Assembly: GCA_947499095.1 (NCBI GenBank)
Contig: CANMMR010000004.1
Coordinates: 224,481 to 288,480 of the forward strand
Direction of reading: 5' to 3'
DNA length: 64,000 nt
Origin: an uncultured Erythrobacter sp.
GTDB lineage: Bacteria; Pseudomonadota; Alphaproteobacteria; Sphingomonadales; Sphingomonadaceae
Made by a program: the position numbers and the translations under genes. Numbering within the stretch: position 1 is the first letter of the stretch; each line of letters begins with the position of its first letter. A model generated the notes under the pieces. That model was not told where the DNA came from. It saw nothing but the letters and a program-made list of their open reading frames with translations, and did not search any database. Shown here piece by piece: positions 10,886-20,990 of this stretch.

Positions 10886-11554
10886 ATGCGTTCGCATCCT
10901 GCCATTCTATCTCCTCTCCTCCTGTTGGTGGCAGGATGCGGCGCTATTCCCGATCGCGAAGCGCCCAAGCGTGTGCGCAGCGAAAGCTCGGTGCCTGCCA
11001 TCGCCCAGCCTCGGCCGGAGGCGCTTCAGTGCCATGTCGAGCTCGGTAAGACCGGTTCGAGTTTCGCGCCCCTGCCCGACCGCTTCTTCGGCGCAGGGTG
11101 CAGCAATCTCAACACGGTGAAGCTCGACGGAATCGGCGGTGACCAGAGCAGCTTCGCCATCACCAATCTCGGCCCGCTGGCCTGCCCCGCCGCCAATACG
11201 CTGGCCGGCTGGGCCCGCTTCGGCGTGGATCGGGCAGCGCGGCAGATCCTCGGCAGTCCTCTCGCGCGTATCGAGACTTTCGGTAGCTATTCCTGCCGCA
11301 ATGTCGCCGGAACGGGCCGACGCTCAGCCCACGCAAGGGCGGAAGCGATCGACGTATCGGGCTTCGTGCTCGCCGACGGCCGCCGCATCTCAGTGAAGGA
11401 CGACTGGCACGCATCGCCGCGCGAACGCGAGTTCCTGCGCACCGTCCATGCAAGCGCCTGCAAGCGCTTCGGCACCGTCCTCGGCCCGGACTACAACGCC
11501 GCGCACCGCGATCACCTGCATATTGAGTTCGGTAACGGCTCCTTCTGCCGCTGA
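10886..11554 (+). CDS. Extensin-like family lipoprotein
   Basis: 222 residues from the ATG at 10886. A short signal with lipobox LVAGC predicts an acylated lipoprotein. The body matches the extensin-like C-terminal domain of alphaproteobacteria: several paired cysteines, SAHARAEAIDVSGF, and a late HRDHLHIEFG motif that looks like a D-Ala-D-Ala-carboxypeptidase/LAS-type metal site (His, Asp, His). A role in peptidoglycan trimming is plausible but not shown for the family. A CtrA-like box precedes it. Confidence 0.85.
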   Translation: MRSHPAILSPLLLLVAGCGAIPDREAPKRVRSESSVPAIAQPRPEALQCHVELGKTGSSFAPLPDRFFGAGCSNLNTVKLDGIGGDQSSFAITNLGPLACPAANTLAGWARFGVDRAARQILGSPLARIETFGSYSCRNVAGTGRRSAHARAEAIDVSGFVLADGRRISVKDDWHASPREREFLRTVHASACKRFGTVLGPDYNAAHRDHLHIEFGNGSFCR

Positions 11555-11576
11555 GCGACCCAGACAGCCCGGCAAC

Positions 11577-12218
11577 TTATCCGGTCGCCATCTGACCACC
11601 TTGCTCCAGTTGAGCCTCGAGCCGCAGGCGTACCACCTGGCTCGGATGGTCGGCCCCCAGCTTGGTCATCATGTTGGCGCGGTGGATTTCCACCGTACGC
11701 GGACTGATCGACAATTCGCGTGCGATCATTTTGTTGCTGCACCCTTCGGCCAGCCAGTCCAGCACTTCGCGTTCGCGAGGGGATAGCGCGGCGATGCGGT
11801 TGCGGGCCTCGACCATCTTGCGCCGCGCCTGCGCATAGGCATCCGCCTCTCCGCTGATGCGTGCGATAGCGCTATCTAGGCGCTCCTCCTGCAAGGGCAG
11901 GCGCAGATAGTCGAGCGCGCCCGCCTTGATTGCTTCGACCACGCAGGTCGGACGGGGATCGAAGGAAGTTGCGACGACCGGAATCCATTTACCGATCACC
12001 GACAGCGCCCGCAAAACCCGCGCGACTCCGCCATCGGCAGGATCGTCTAAGGCGAGGATGATACCGCTGTCCGGGACATGCTCGATCAGCTCGCCCGTAC
12101 CGGCATAGATTTCGCAATGGTGGCCGAGAGCGAAGCCCAAATGCGATTGCTCTGCGCGGGAGCGGCTGGAGCCGCCGACGATGTGGAGAGTTTGACGCTG
12201 TTTCATGCACTTAGGCAT
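11577..12218 (-). CDS. LuxR/FixJ-type response regulator with degenerate receiver
   Basis: About 210 residues; MKQRQ at 12206 may be the true start. The C-terminal HTH is classic LuxR (LSPREREVLDWLAEGCSNKMIARELSISPRTVEIHR, residues about 145-180). The N-terminal receiver is unusual. The acidic pair after strand 1 is replaced (LHIVGGSSRS), and the conserved lysine before Pro is Leu (YLRLPLQ), although an Asp remains in ALDDPADGG. It probably does not respond to phosphate in the normal way. No histidine kinase is next to it. Repeats at 12242-12274 in front of the gene may be its own binding sites. Confidence 0.88.
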   Translation of the reverse strand: MPKCMKQRQTLHIVGGSSRSRAEQSHLGFALGHHCEIYAGTGELIEHVPDSGIILALDDPADGGVARVLRALSVIGKWIPVVATSFDPRPTCVVEAIKAGALDYLRLPLQEERLDSAIARISGEADAYAQARRKMVEARNRIAALSPREREVLDWLAEGCSNKMIARELSISPRTVEIHRANMMTKLGADHPSQVVRLRLEAQLEQGGQMATG

Positions 12219-12241
12219 GGCGCAATCGGGGCAAATGCGTA

Positions 12242-12274
12242 ATTCGGATTACTACCTATTCGGACTCTTACGGA
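12242..12274 (-). promoter_or_regulatory. Short repeats before the LuxR-type gene
   Basis: ATTCGGA occurs at 12242-12248 and again at 12258-12264, and the related TTACGGA at 12268-12274. They sit 24-56 bases before the first possible start of the regulator. Tandem half-sites in this place suggest autoregulation or a promoter operator. Confidence 0.4.
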
Positions 12275-12331
12275 TACGCAAAACGCGCCCATGCCCCTAT
12301 GGCCGAGGGCGGGAATACATCCAAATCCGAT

Positions 12332-13084
12332 CTAGTCTTCGCCTTCGCGGTAAAAACTGTAGTCCGGCAGTGAGTGGAAGGCATGCTTGAGAGCATCGCC
12401 CCAGCCAGCCGAGATTGCCTGGAAATACGAATCGTCATGCGTGATGCGGTGCTGGTGCTTGGGCTCGAACGTGTCGCGCTCGATCACCTGAAGGTCCAGT
12501 GGCAAGCCGACCGAAAGGTTTGCTTTGAGCGTCGAATCGAAGCTCACCATCAGCAGCTTGACCCCGTCCTCCAGGCTCATTTCGCGGTCGTAGCCGCGAA
12601 TAATGATCGGACGTCCGTATTTGGTTTCGCCGATCTGGAAGAATGGCGTGTCGAGGCTGGCCTCGATGAAATTGCCTTCGGGATAGACCATGAACAGGCG
12701 AGGCTCCATCCCCTTGATCTGACCCGCAACGATGATGGATGCGGTAAACTTGCCCTGCCCGCGCGCGCCATTGGCCGACTGCCGCTCTCCGATAGTAGTG
12801 CGCAGCAGCCTGCCGATTTCGGTCGCGACGTTGAACATGGTCGGCGCCTCGAACAGGATATTCTCGCGCTCGCCCGGCTCCTTCATCCGCTCTTCGAGCT
12901 GGCTGACGACAGCCTGCGTCGAAGCGAGATTGCCGGCGGTCATGACGGTAATGATCCGCTCCCCCGGCTCCTGCCAAGTGAACATCTTGCGAAACACCGA
13001 AATGTTGTCGACACCCGAGTTGGTCCGGGTGTCGCTCATCAGGACGAGGCCCTTGTCGAGCATCATGCCTACGCAATAGGTCAT
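12332..13084 (-). CDS. anbu: Anbu, proteasome-like beta-subunit homologue
   Basis: 250 residues. The protein starts MTYCVGMMLDKG. Removal of Met would expose the catalytic Thr; the matching Asp in SDTRTNSGVD (residue 18) and Lys in FRKM (residue 33) are present, so the Ntn-hydrolase site looks complete. SAGWGDALKHAFHSLPDYSF is typical of the Anbu C-terminus. Anbu forms open helical or ring-like assemblies related to HslV; its substrate is unknown. It is the last gene of the operon with transglutaminase, alpha-E protein and ATP-grasp, the conserved Anbu neighbourhood. It begins 19 bases after the transglutaminase stop. Confidence 0.93.
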   Translation of the reverse strand: MTYCVGMMLDKGLVLMSDTRTNSGVDNISVFRKMFTWQEPGERIITVMTAGNLASTQAVVSQLEERMKEPGERENILFEAPTMFNVATEIGRLLRTTIGERQSANGARGQGKFTASIIVAGQIKGMEPRLFMVYPEGNFIEASLDTPFFQIGETKYGRPIIIRGYDREMSLEDGVKLLMVSFDSTLKANLSVGLPLDLQVIERDTFEPKHQHRITHDDSYFQAISAGWGDALKHAFHSLPDYSFYREGED

Positions 13085-13103
13085 CGAAAATTACCCTCGG
13101 CAG

Positions 13104-13922
13104 CTACTGCTGCTGTATCTGCTGTTGTTCGACCGCGACCTCCACTTCGAGCACGGTCGATGTCGTGCCGAAACTGATCCCGGTTACCGGCGCTGCATCG
13201 CGATAATCGCGGCCCGTTGCAACGCGCACATAGCGCTCGTCGGGACTTATCCCGTTGGAAATATCGAAACCGACCCAACCGAGCCCCTCGACATGCGCTT
13301 CGGCCCAAGCATGGCTTGCTTCCTGATCGATCCGGTCGTTCATCATGAGATAGCCGCTGACGTAGCGCGCGGGAATGCCCAGCGCGCGGGCGGAGCCGAT
13401 GAAGATATGCGCATGGTCCTGGCAAACGCCGTGGGCCGAAGCGAAGGATTCTTCCGCGCTGGTCCGCGAATGGGTCGTCCCGGTCTGGTACTCCACCCGC
13501 TCCAGGATCGTTGCCGACAACCGGTGGAGGCGATCGAGGCCGCTGTCCTCGCTCTTCTCGATCTCCTTGAGCAGCTTCTTCATGCCCGGCCCCGGACGGG
13601 TCAGGTCCGTCTGTCCCTGAAAACTCCAGAGCGGAAGGTGGCCTGCATGGCGCCCGATGACACCCGCATGATCATGCGTATCGACCTTGCCATGACAGGT
13701 CACGCGCACTTCCTGCGATCCGCTCTCGACGGAGACCAGCGTCGTCGTGTTGTGATGCTGGTCTTCGTAGGTCAGCTCGGGATGGGCATTCTCATACTCC
13801 ATCTCCCAATCCAGGATTTCCTGCCCCTGCGTTTCCTTGGGCGTCAGGCGCAGACGCTGCAAAGCGTGCACGACGGGAGTGTCGAAGCGATAGCGGGTGG
13901 TATGGCGGATCGAGAGACGCAC
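13104..13922 (-). CDS. Transglutaminase-like cysteine protease of the Anbu operon
   Basis: 272 residues. It begins with the bacterial transglutaminase N-terminal beta domain (MRLSIRHTTRYRFDTP, start codon GTG) and carries the catalytic triad: Cys in GVCQDHAH, His in SHAWAEAHVEG, Asp in GWVGFDISNG. In this operon the enzyme is thought to cut or make a peptide/isopeptide bond in the product of the ATP-grasp ligase. The GTG shares its G with the TAG stop of the 64-codon ORF in front (TAGTG). The last residues are a Gln-rich tail. Confidence 0.93.
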   Translation of the reverse strand: MRLSIRHTTRYRFDTPVVHALQRLRLTPKETQGQEILDWEMEYENAHPELTYEDQHHNTTTLVSVESGSQEVRVTCHGKVDTHDHAGVIGRHAGHLPLWSFQGQTDLTRPGPGMKKLLKEIEKSEDSGLDRLHRLSATILERVEYQTGTTHSRTSAEESFASAHGVCQDHAHIFIGSARALGIPARYVSGYLMMNDRIDQEASHAWAEAHVEGLGWVGFDISNGISPDERYVRVATGRDYRDAAPVTGISFGTTSTVLEVEVAVEQQQIQQQ

Positions 13923-14116
13923 TAGGACCTGCCTGTCCCATTTTCATCGAGCAAGATCGCCCGCAAAAGTTCAGGGGGAAGGAGTGAGAAGCAGGTCGGG
14001 CTCACCGCCCGGCCAAGACGAAGGACGCGCCCGCTGGACTTTTGCGGACGACCGCGAAGCGGCGGGCCAATTTTGACGCTATCCGGCGTCACTTGTCGAT
14101 TTCGATGAATTGTCAT
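13922..14116 (-). CDS. Small ORF (64 aa) inside the inverted-repeat element
   Basis: ATG at 14116 has a near-ideal ribosome site (GAGGAGAG, 5 bases away). The frame encodes a basic, proline-rich 64-residue peptide (MTIHRNRQVTPDS... to ENGTGRS) with no recognised domain. Its TAG stop overlaps the GTG of the transglutaminase by one base. It lies almost wholly inside the MITE-like element, so it may be translated mainly to hand ribosomes to the next gene. Whether the peptide itself does anything is unknown. Confidence 0.5.
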   Translation of the reverse strand: MTIHRNRQVTPDSVKIGPPLRGRPQKSSGRVLRLGRAVSPTCFSLLPPELLRAILLDENGTGRS

Positions 14117-14191
14117 CGATTCTCTCCTCGTTCCTTGGCTAGCGTCAAAATTGGCTCCGTCTTGTCGATGAGAATGGGACAAACAGGTCCT
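13925..14191. repeat. MITE-like nested inverted-repeat element in the Anbu operon
   Basis: The ends are imperfect inverted repeats of 31-32 bases (13925-13956 against 14160-14190; three substitutions and one single-base gap). Inside lies a perfect 16-bp inverted pair, GCCAATTTTGACGCTA (14066-14081) and its complement (14140-14155), plus a small hairpin CGATGA-attg-TCATCG (14103-14118). The element is flanked on both sides by TA (13923-13924 and 14192-14193), as a target-site duplication would be. No transposase is present. Size, terminal repeats and TA flanks fit a non-autonomous MITE of a TA-targeting (IS630/mariner-like) type, but other copies would have to be found to prove it. Confidence 0.7.
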
Positions 14192-15135
14192 TAGGCAAGG
14201 AACCGATAATCTTGTGCGATCGCCTGGCCGATCGCTGCGTTGCTGGACATGAATTCGAGCAAGAATTCGTGCAGTCCCTGATCGAACACCTGCTCGATCG
14301 TGAGGTCTGCGATACTCGTATCGGCCTCGCGCATCAATTCGTTGCTCTGGCCCTCGCGCCCATGAATGCGAGCTAGCGCGGCCAAGTTCGCGCGGAGCTC
14401 GGAATGGCAGAAGGCCAGGCTGCGCGGGAAGGCATCGTCGAGGATCAGGAACTCGCAAATACCCTTCGCATCGATCTGTCCGGCATTGAGCCAGCGATAG
14501 GCGCGGTCCCCGGACACCGAGCGCAACACCTGGTCCCACTGCCCGGTATCGAGGCTCGACCCGACATAGGACAAGGAGGGCAACAGCAGGTAGTATTTGA
14601 TGTCGAGGATGCGCGCGATACTGTCGGCGCGCTCGATAAACGTACCGGCCTGGGCGAAATGATAGCCTTCGTCGCGCAGCATGGAACCTTCCATCGCACC
14701 ATGCGCCAGCGTCCCGGCGCGGCGGATGGTGGCCACCGTGTCGAGCACGCGGTTCTCGCCCACCGGCTTGCCCAGCTGTTTTTCCATGACCAGCCAGTTC
14801 TCGTTGATCGCTTCCCACAGCTCGCCGCTGATGGCGTTGCGGGCGAGGCGGGCATTCTGGCGGACCTGCCCGAACATGGAGAGGATCGAGGCGGGATTGT
14901 CCTTGTCGCGCAGCATGTAGTTCCACGCCTGCATGCCGGTGTAGGTGCCGTGCTTGGCCTCGTACCCCTGCTTCTGTCCGGCAGTGGCCATGACCGAACG
15001 CCATTCTTCTTCGGCCGTGACGAGGTCGCGGGTAAGCGCCATGCGCAGGCCGGCATCGAGCAGGCGCGCGGTGTTCTCGGCCCGCTCGAGATAGCGGAAC
15101 ATCCAGAACAGTCCGTTGGCGGTTCTTCCCAGCAT
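14191..15135 (-). CDS. Alpha-E domain protein of the Anbu operon
   Basis: 314 residues from ATG 15135, chosen because it overlaps the upstream stop as TGATG and starts at the conserved MLGRTANGLFWMFRYLERAENTARLL. The protein is all-helical, the alpha-E family signature, with the repeated F-ERAD-type motif (GTFIERADSIARILDIKYYLLL). It is always found with circularly permuted ATP-grasp and transglutaminase genes and may be the substrate carrier or a partner of the ligase. Its present TAA stop (14193-14191) is made from the first bases of the inserted element; without the insert it would be TAG overlapping the next GTG. Confidence 0.92.
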   Translation of the reverse strand: MLGRTANGLFWMFRYLERAENTARLLDAGLRMALTRDLVTAEEEWRSVMATAGQKQGYEAKHGTYTGMQAWNYMLRDKDNPASILSMFGQVRQNARLARNAISGELWEAINENWLVMEKQLGKPVGENRVLDTVATIRRAGTLAHGAMEGSMLRDEGYHFAQAGTFIERADSIARILDIKYYLLLPSLSYVGSSLDTGQWDQVLRSVSGDRAYRWLNAGQIDAKGICEFLILDDAFPRSLAFCHSELRANLAALARIHGREGQSNELMREADTSIADLTIEQVFDQGLHEFLLEFMSSNAAIGQAIAQDYRFLA

Positions 15136-16562
15136 CAGTCTTTGAGCACCCAAGTGTCCTTGGTGCCGCCGCCCTGGCTGGAATTCACGACCAGCGAACC
15201 TTCCTTCAGCGCAACGCGCGTCAGGCCGCCGGGCGTGATGTCGACCTTGTCGGGCGACACAAGTACGAAAGGTCGCAAGTCGACATGGCGCGGTGCCAGG
15301 CCCTTCTTGGTGAAGATCGGGCAGGTCGACAGCGAAAGCGTGGGCTGCGCGATGTAATTCTCGGGCCTTTCCACCAGCTTCTTGCGAAACTCGTCCAGCT
15401 CTTTCTTCGAGGCAGCCGGACCGATGAGCATGCCGTAACCGCCGGAACCGTGCACTTCCTTGACGACCAGCTCCTCCAGATTGTCGAGGACGTATTTCAG
15501 CGTCTCCTCATCGGCGCAGCGATGTGTTTCGACATTCGGCAGCAAAGGCTTCTCGCCGGTGTAGAACTCGACGATCTCGGGCATGAAGGAATAGATCGCC
15601 TTGTCGTCGCAAACCCCCGTCCCCGGCGCATTGGCAATGGTGACGCCGCCCGCGCGATAGACGTCCATGATGCCCGGCACGCCCAAAACACTGTCCTCGT
15701 TGAAGGTCAGCGGGTCGAGGAATTCGTCGTCCACCCGGCGATAGATCACGTCGACCGGCTGGAACCCATGCGTGGTCCGCATGGCAACGCGCCCATCGAT
15801 TACCCTCAGGTCGCTGCCCTCGATCAGTTCCGCGCCCATCTGATCGGCGAGAAAGGCGTGCTCGAAATACGCAGAGTTGTAGATCCCCGGTGTAAGCACC
15901 GCGACCGTGGGCTTGCCCTCGGTGCAATCCGGCGCGCAGGCGGCGAGACTCTTGGCCAGCCGGCGCGGATAGTCGGAGACCTGCTCCACCGGAACGCGCA
16001 TGAACAACTCCGGGAACATCGCCATCATGGTTTCGCGATTTTCCAGCATGTAGCTGACGCCCGATGGCGTGCGGGCGTTGTCTTCCAGTACGTAGAATTC
16101 GTCCGGTCCGGTGCGGACCAAGTCGATGCCGACGATATGCGTGTAGACACCACCCGGCGGCGTGAAGCCCACCATATTCGGCAGCCACGCGGCATTGTCC
16201 CGGAACAGGCGTTCGGGAATGCGCCCGGCGCGGATGATTTCCTGCCGGTGGTAGAGATCGTGCATGAAGGCGTTGAGCGCCGAGACGCGCTGCTCGATCC
16301 CGCGGGTCAGCTTGCGCCATTCGGCCGCGGTAATCACGCGCGGCACCATGTCGAACGGGATCAGCCGCTCTTCGGCTTCGTCATCGCCATAAACGTTGAA
16401 GGTGATACCGGTCTTGCGGAAGTTCGTCTCCGCCTCGGCATGCTTGCGCTTGAGAAGGGCGGTTTTCTGCTCGTCGAACCAGTCGCAATACCGGCCATAG
16501 GCGTCGCGCACGCTGCCATCGGCACCATGCATTTCGTCGAAGAATTCGGCGTTGCCCGTCAT
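15135..16562 (-). CDS. Circularly permuted ATP-grasp ligase of the Anbu operon
   Basis: 475 residues, the normal length for circularly permuted type-2 ATP-grasp proteins. Visible family marks are GVDLVR-like GIDLVRTGPDEFYVLEDNARTP, PGTGVCDDKAIYSFMP and a late VVKEVHGSGGYGMLIGP glycine loop, with a basic segment after it (APRHVDLRPFVL). ATP-grasp enzymes join a carboxylate to an amine via acyl phosphate; in this operon a peptide-tag synthesis has been proposed for the family, with no known product. It is the first gene of the cluster and 59 bases downstream of the hydrolase, possibly the same transcript. Confidence 0.93.
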   Translation of the reverse strand: MTGNAEFFDEMHGADGSVRDAYGRYCDWFDEQKTALLKRKHAEAETNFRKTGITFNVYGDDEAEERLIPFDMVPRVITAAEWRKLTRGIEQRVSALNAFMHDLYHRQEIIRAGRIPERLFRDNAAWLPNMVGFTPPGGVYTHIVGIDLVRTGPDEFYVLEDNARTPSGVSYMLENRETMMAMFPELFMRVPVEQVSDYPRRLAKSLAACAPDCTEGKPTVAVLTPGIYNSAYFEHAFLADQMGAELIEGSDLRVIDGRVAMRTTHGFQPVDVIYRRVDDEFLDPLTFNEDSVLGVPGIMDVYRAGGVTIANAPGTGVCDDKAIYSFMPEIVEFYTGEKPLLPNVETHRCADEETLKYVLDNLEELVVKEVHGSGGYGMLIGPAASKKELDEFRKKLVERPENYIAQPTLSLSTCPIFTKKGLAPRHVDLRPFVLVSPDKVDITPGGLTRVALKEGSLVVNSSQGGGTKDTWVLKD

Positions 16563-16621
16563 TGTCCCCCGGGGATGTTCACGGCACAGGACATGCCGCG
16601 ATCCTACAGGAACACAAGCCT

Positions 16622-17389
16622 TCAGGCGCGATCAAGTTCCGCGAGAAGCGCCGCCATCGCCTCATTGGTCATGACGAGGCCCATATGCGAGCACCGGACG
16701 GGAATGGCGCGGTCGCGCTCGCCGGGGCGGCCGCATGCCGACTTGGGATGAACGACTCCGTCGCACGGGCTCCATATCGCGACCGTTTCCACCGGCGGCT
16801 TTTCCGCGACGACCGTGTCGATTTCCGGCTCGTCGACGCGGTGGCCCGCAATCGCCTGATAGGCGCGCCAGCCGTTGTTCGCCCGCGGGCTGCCGGAAAA
16901 GGGCGAGCCCATGGTGACGACCTTCGCGACCTTGTCGGGATGCTGCTTGGCGAGTTCGCGGGCCATCACCCCGCCGAGGCTCCAGCCGACCAGTACGATC
17001 GGCTCGCCATGCCGCTCGTAAAGCGCCAGCAGTCGCTTCTCGACGCGCGCGAAACGGTCGGCTGTCGCACCGAGGTTGTAGCCGAGGCCCCAGCGCTTGG
17101 CGGTATGCCCGGCCTCTTCCAGCCGCCGCGCCATCCACCGCATGCGGATCGGATGAGCCCCGAAACCCGGCAGCAGCATGATGTGCTTGGGATCGGCAGC
17201 CGGAGAAATCTCCAGCGATGCGCCGAGCCGTCGGCGCAAGGGTTCGATCGGCCAGAGAAATTCGCGGAGCAGCAATTGCCAGCGAGGACCACGAGCTTCG
17301 TCGGGGCACGGCTCCTTGGCGAGCGCCCAGCGCCGCGCCAGTTCCTCGCGATGCTGGAGTGCGCTGTCCTTGAACGGTAACGTTGCCAT
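16622..17389 (-). CDS. Alpha/beta-hydrolase
   Basis: 255 residues from the ATG at 17389 (MATLPFKDSALQH). Lipase-type fold: PGFGAHPIRMR after strand 1, nucleophile elbow GWSLGG (Ser), then WSPCDGVVHP holding the acid and CSHMGLV the histidine. There is no signal peptide, so it acts in the cytosol. The substrate is unknown; it resembles small esterases/lipases that act on acyl esters. It sits directly ahead of the Anbu operon on the same strand. Confidence 0.85.
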   Translation of the reverse strand: MATLPFKDSALQHREELARRWALAKEPCPDEARGPRWQLLLREFLWPIEPLRRRLGASLEISPAADPKHIMLLPGFGAHPIRMRWMARRLEEAGHTAKRWGLGYNLGATADRFARVEKRLLALYERHGEPIVLVGWSLGGVMARELAKQHPDKVAKVVTMGSPFSGSPRANNGWRAYQAIAGHRVDEPEIDTVVAEKPPVETVAIWSPCDGVVHPKSACGRPGERDRAIPVRCSHMGLVMTNEAMAALLAELDRA

Positions 17390-17454
17390 CACCGCGTCAT
17401 AATGCACGGGCGCGATTAACGGGTCCCGAATTTCAAACTGTCATCGAGATGTCA

Positions 17455-17994
17455 TCAGCCCTCGGCCGGACAATCGCCGATGCGCTCGTGGCTGGTGTTC
17501 ATGACCATCCTGCCCTCGCCCTGGCCCGGAATATTGCCTTCCATGGTCATGGTCATTTCGGAACTCGTCCGCCCGCCGCTGCCCTGCATCGTCATGCGCA
17601 TCGTGCCTTCTCCCTGGCCGGAGCAGGTCATGACAGCATCGATATCGCCACCATCGACATCGAACTTCTCGAACGAGCAATTCTCGTCCTGGGACTCGCG
17701 CGCCATTTCCTCGAAGCCCCGGTCGGCTTCTTCCTGGGTGAGGCAGTATTCGAAACTGCGGCTCATCATGCCGCGCATCATTTCGACCGCTTCCGGCGGT
17801 GCGCCGGGCGCCTCGAGTTCGACCAGTTCGGTGGTGGCGCGATACTGGCCGGCCTCGGGCTTGACCATTTCGTCGGCCATCTCGGCGACCTCTGCACCGG
17901 TGATCTCGCCATCGCCGTCCGCATCGGCACTGTTGTTTCCTCCGCATGCCGCGAGGTTGAGCGCCGCAATGCTTGCGAATAGATATTTGTGCAT
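17455..17994 (-). CDS. DUF3617-like lipoprotein with an EF-hand loop
   Basis: 179 residues from ATG 17994. Signal peptide with lipobox LAAC (MHKYLFASIAALNLAACGG). Directly behind it is a perfect EF-hand calcium loop, DADGDGEITGAE, then the DUF3617-type domain (MVKPEAGQYRATTEL..., cysteine pair FEYCLTQEE ... DENCSFEKF, MTCSGQGEGTMRMTMQGS, C-terminal GDCP). DUF3617 proteins are periplasmic and of unknown function. The fused EF-hand suggests calcium binding, which is unusual for the family. Confidence 0.8.
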   Translation of the reverse strand: MHKYLFASIAALNLAACGGNNSADADGDGEITGAEVAEMADEMVKPEAGQYRATTELVELEAPGAPPEAVEMMRGMMSRSFEYCLTQEEADRGFEEMARESQDENCSFEKFDVDGGDIDAVMTCSGQGEGTMRMTMQGSGGRTSSEMTMTMEGNIPGQGEGRMVMNTSHERIGDCPAEG

Positions 17995-18092
17995 GGCCAA
18001 TTCTCCCCTGATGAGCACCGCACGCTAGCAGCCATGACGCCTCGCGCAAGCGGGCGTTGATCGCCGCCCCGCCGTTCCCCATATGTGCGCGC

Positions 18093-20288
<2,196 letters not shown>

Positions 20289-20290
20289 GA

Positions 20291-20309
20291 TAAATACCTG
20301 ATTAACCAT
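20291..20309 (+). promoter_or_regulatory. CtrA-like box before lipoprotein gene
   Basis: TAAA-N7-TTAACCAT (20291-20309), one mismatch from TTAA-N7-TTAAC, lies about 60 bases before the ATG of the next lipoprotein gene. It is the second such box in the window, and in both cases a small envelope lipoprotein gene follows. Motif evidence only. Confidence 0.4.
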
Positions 20310-20369
20310 CGTTTTTGGAACCCGATGCCCGTTGGCCGAGTTGACCCGGCGAACTATTCGGAGATTACC

Positions 20370-20918
20370 ATGCGTATCCTGCTTGCTTCCGTTGCCGTGC
20401 TGGCCCTCGCTGCGTGTGGCGATTCCGGTGAAGGCGATGGCGATGTCAGCGAAGAAGCGGCTGCGATTGCCGAGAACCGGCCCATCGAAGGCCCCCGCTC
20501 GGGCGAGAATATCGAATTCGACGAGGAAGGCCGGCGCTGGTTCTACAAACCGTCGACCCGCACCGCGCTTCACGGCACGGCCGAAAGCGAAGGTGTGATT
20601 TCCTTCTCCTGCAATGGCGCTGTGACTGGCGAGGAGACGCTGGTCTTCCAGTGGATCGAGCAGGCGACTGCCGATGCGACCGAAACGCTCGCGATCAGCA
20701 ATGGCGACGAAACTGCCGAAGTCGCAGTCGAAGGCGTTGCCAGCGTCCTCGGGCCCGACGCGATCTGGCAAGGCGATATCCCACAGGGCAGCGGGGCCTA
20801 CATGCTGCTGGCTGGCGCAACTACGCCGACCACGCTGACGCTGGGCGAGCGCTCCATCACCGTGCCCGCGTCAGAACAGCTGACCGCTGCGCTCGATGCC
20901 TGCATGTCGGATTCCTGA
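20370..20918 (+). CDS. Small lipoprotein, unknown function
   Basis: 182 residues from ATG 20370. Signal peptide MRILLASVAVLALAACGD with lipobox LAAC. An acidic linker is followed by a beta-rich domain with one cysteine pair (FSCNGAV... ALDACMSD). I recognise no family. It may be part of a periplasmic stress or envelope regulon, given the CtrA-like box upstream. Expressed alone or with the next lipoprotein gene 72 bases away. Confidence 0.75.
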   Translation: MRILLASVAVLALAACGDSGEGDGDVSEEAAAIAENRPIEGPRSGENIEFDEEGRRWFYKPSTRTALHGTAESEGVISFSCNGAVTGEETLVFQWIEQATADATETLAISNGDETAEVAVEGVASVLGPDAIWQGDIPQGSGAYMLLAGATTPTTLTLGERSITVPASEQLTAALDACMSDS

Positions 20919-20990
20919 CGCAACGCCTCCTGGCGCTATGCCGATCGCATAACGCCTGAGGACATTTCTGCCACGCCGCTTGATCGTGCG

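Noticed and set aside
12332..13084. HslV or a 20S proteasome subunit
   Set aside because: Length, MTYCVG start and the neighbouring ATP-grasp/alpha-E/transglutaminase genes are those of Anbu; there is no HslU or ARC/Mpa gene.
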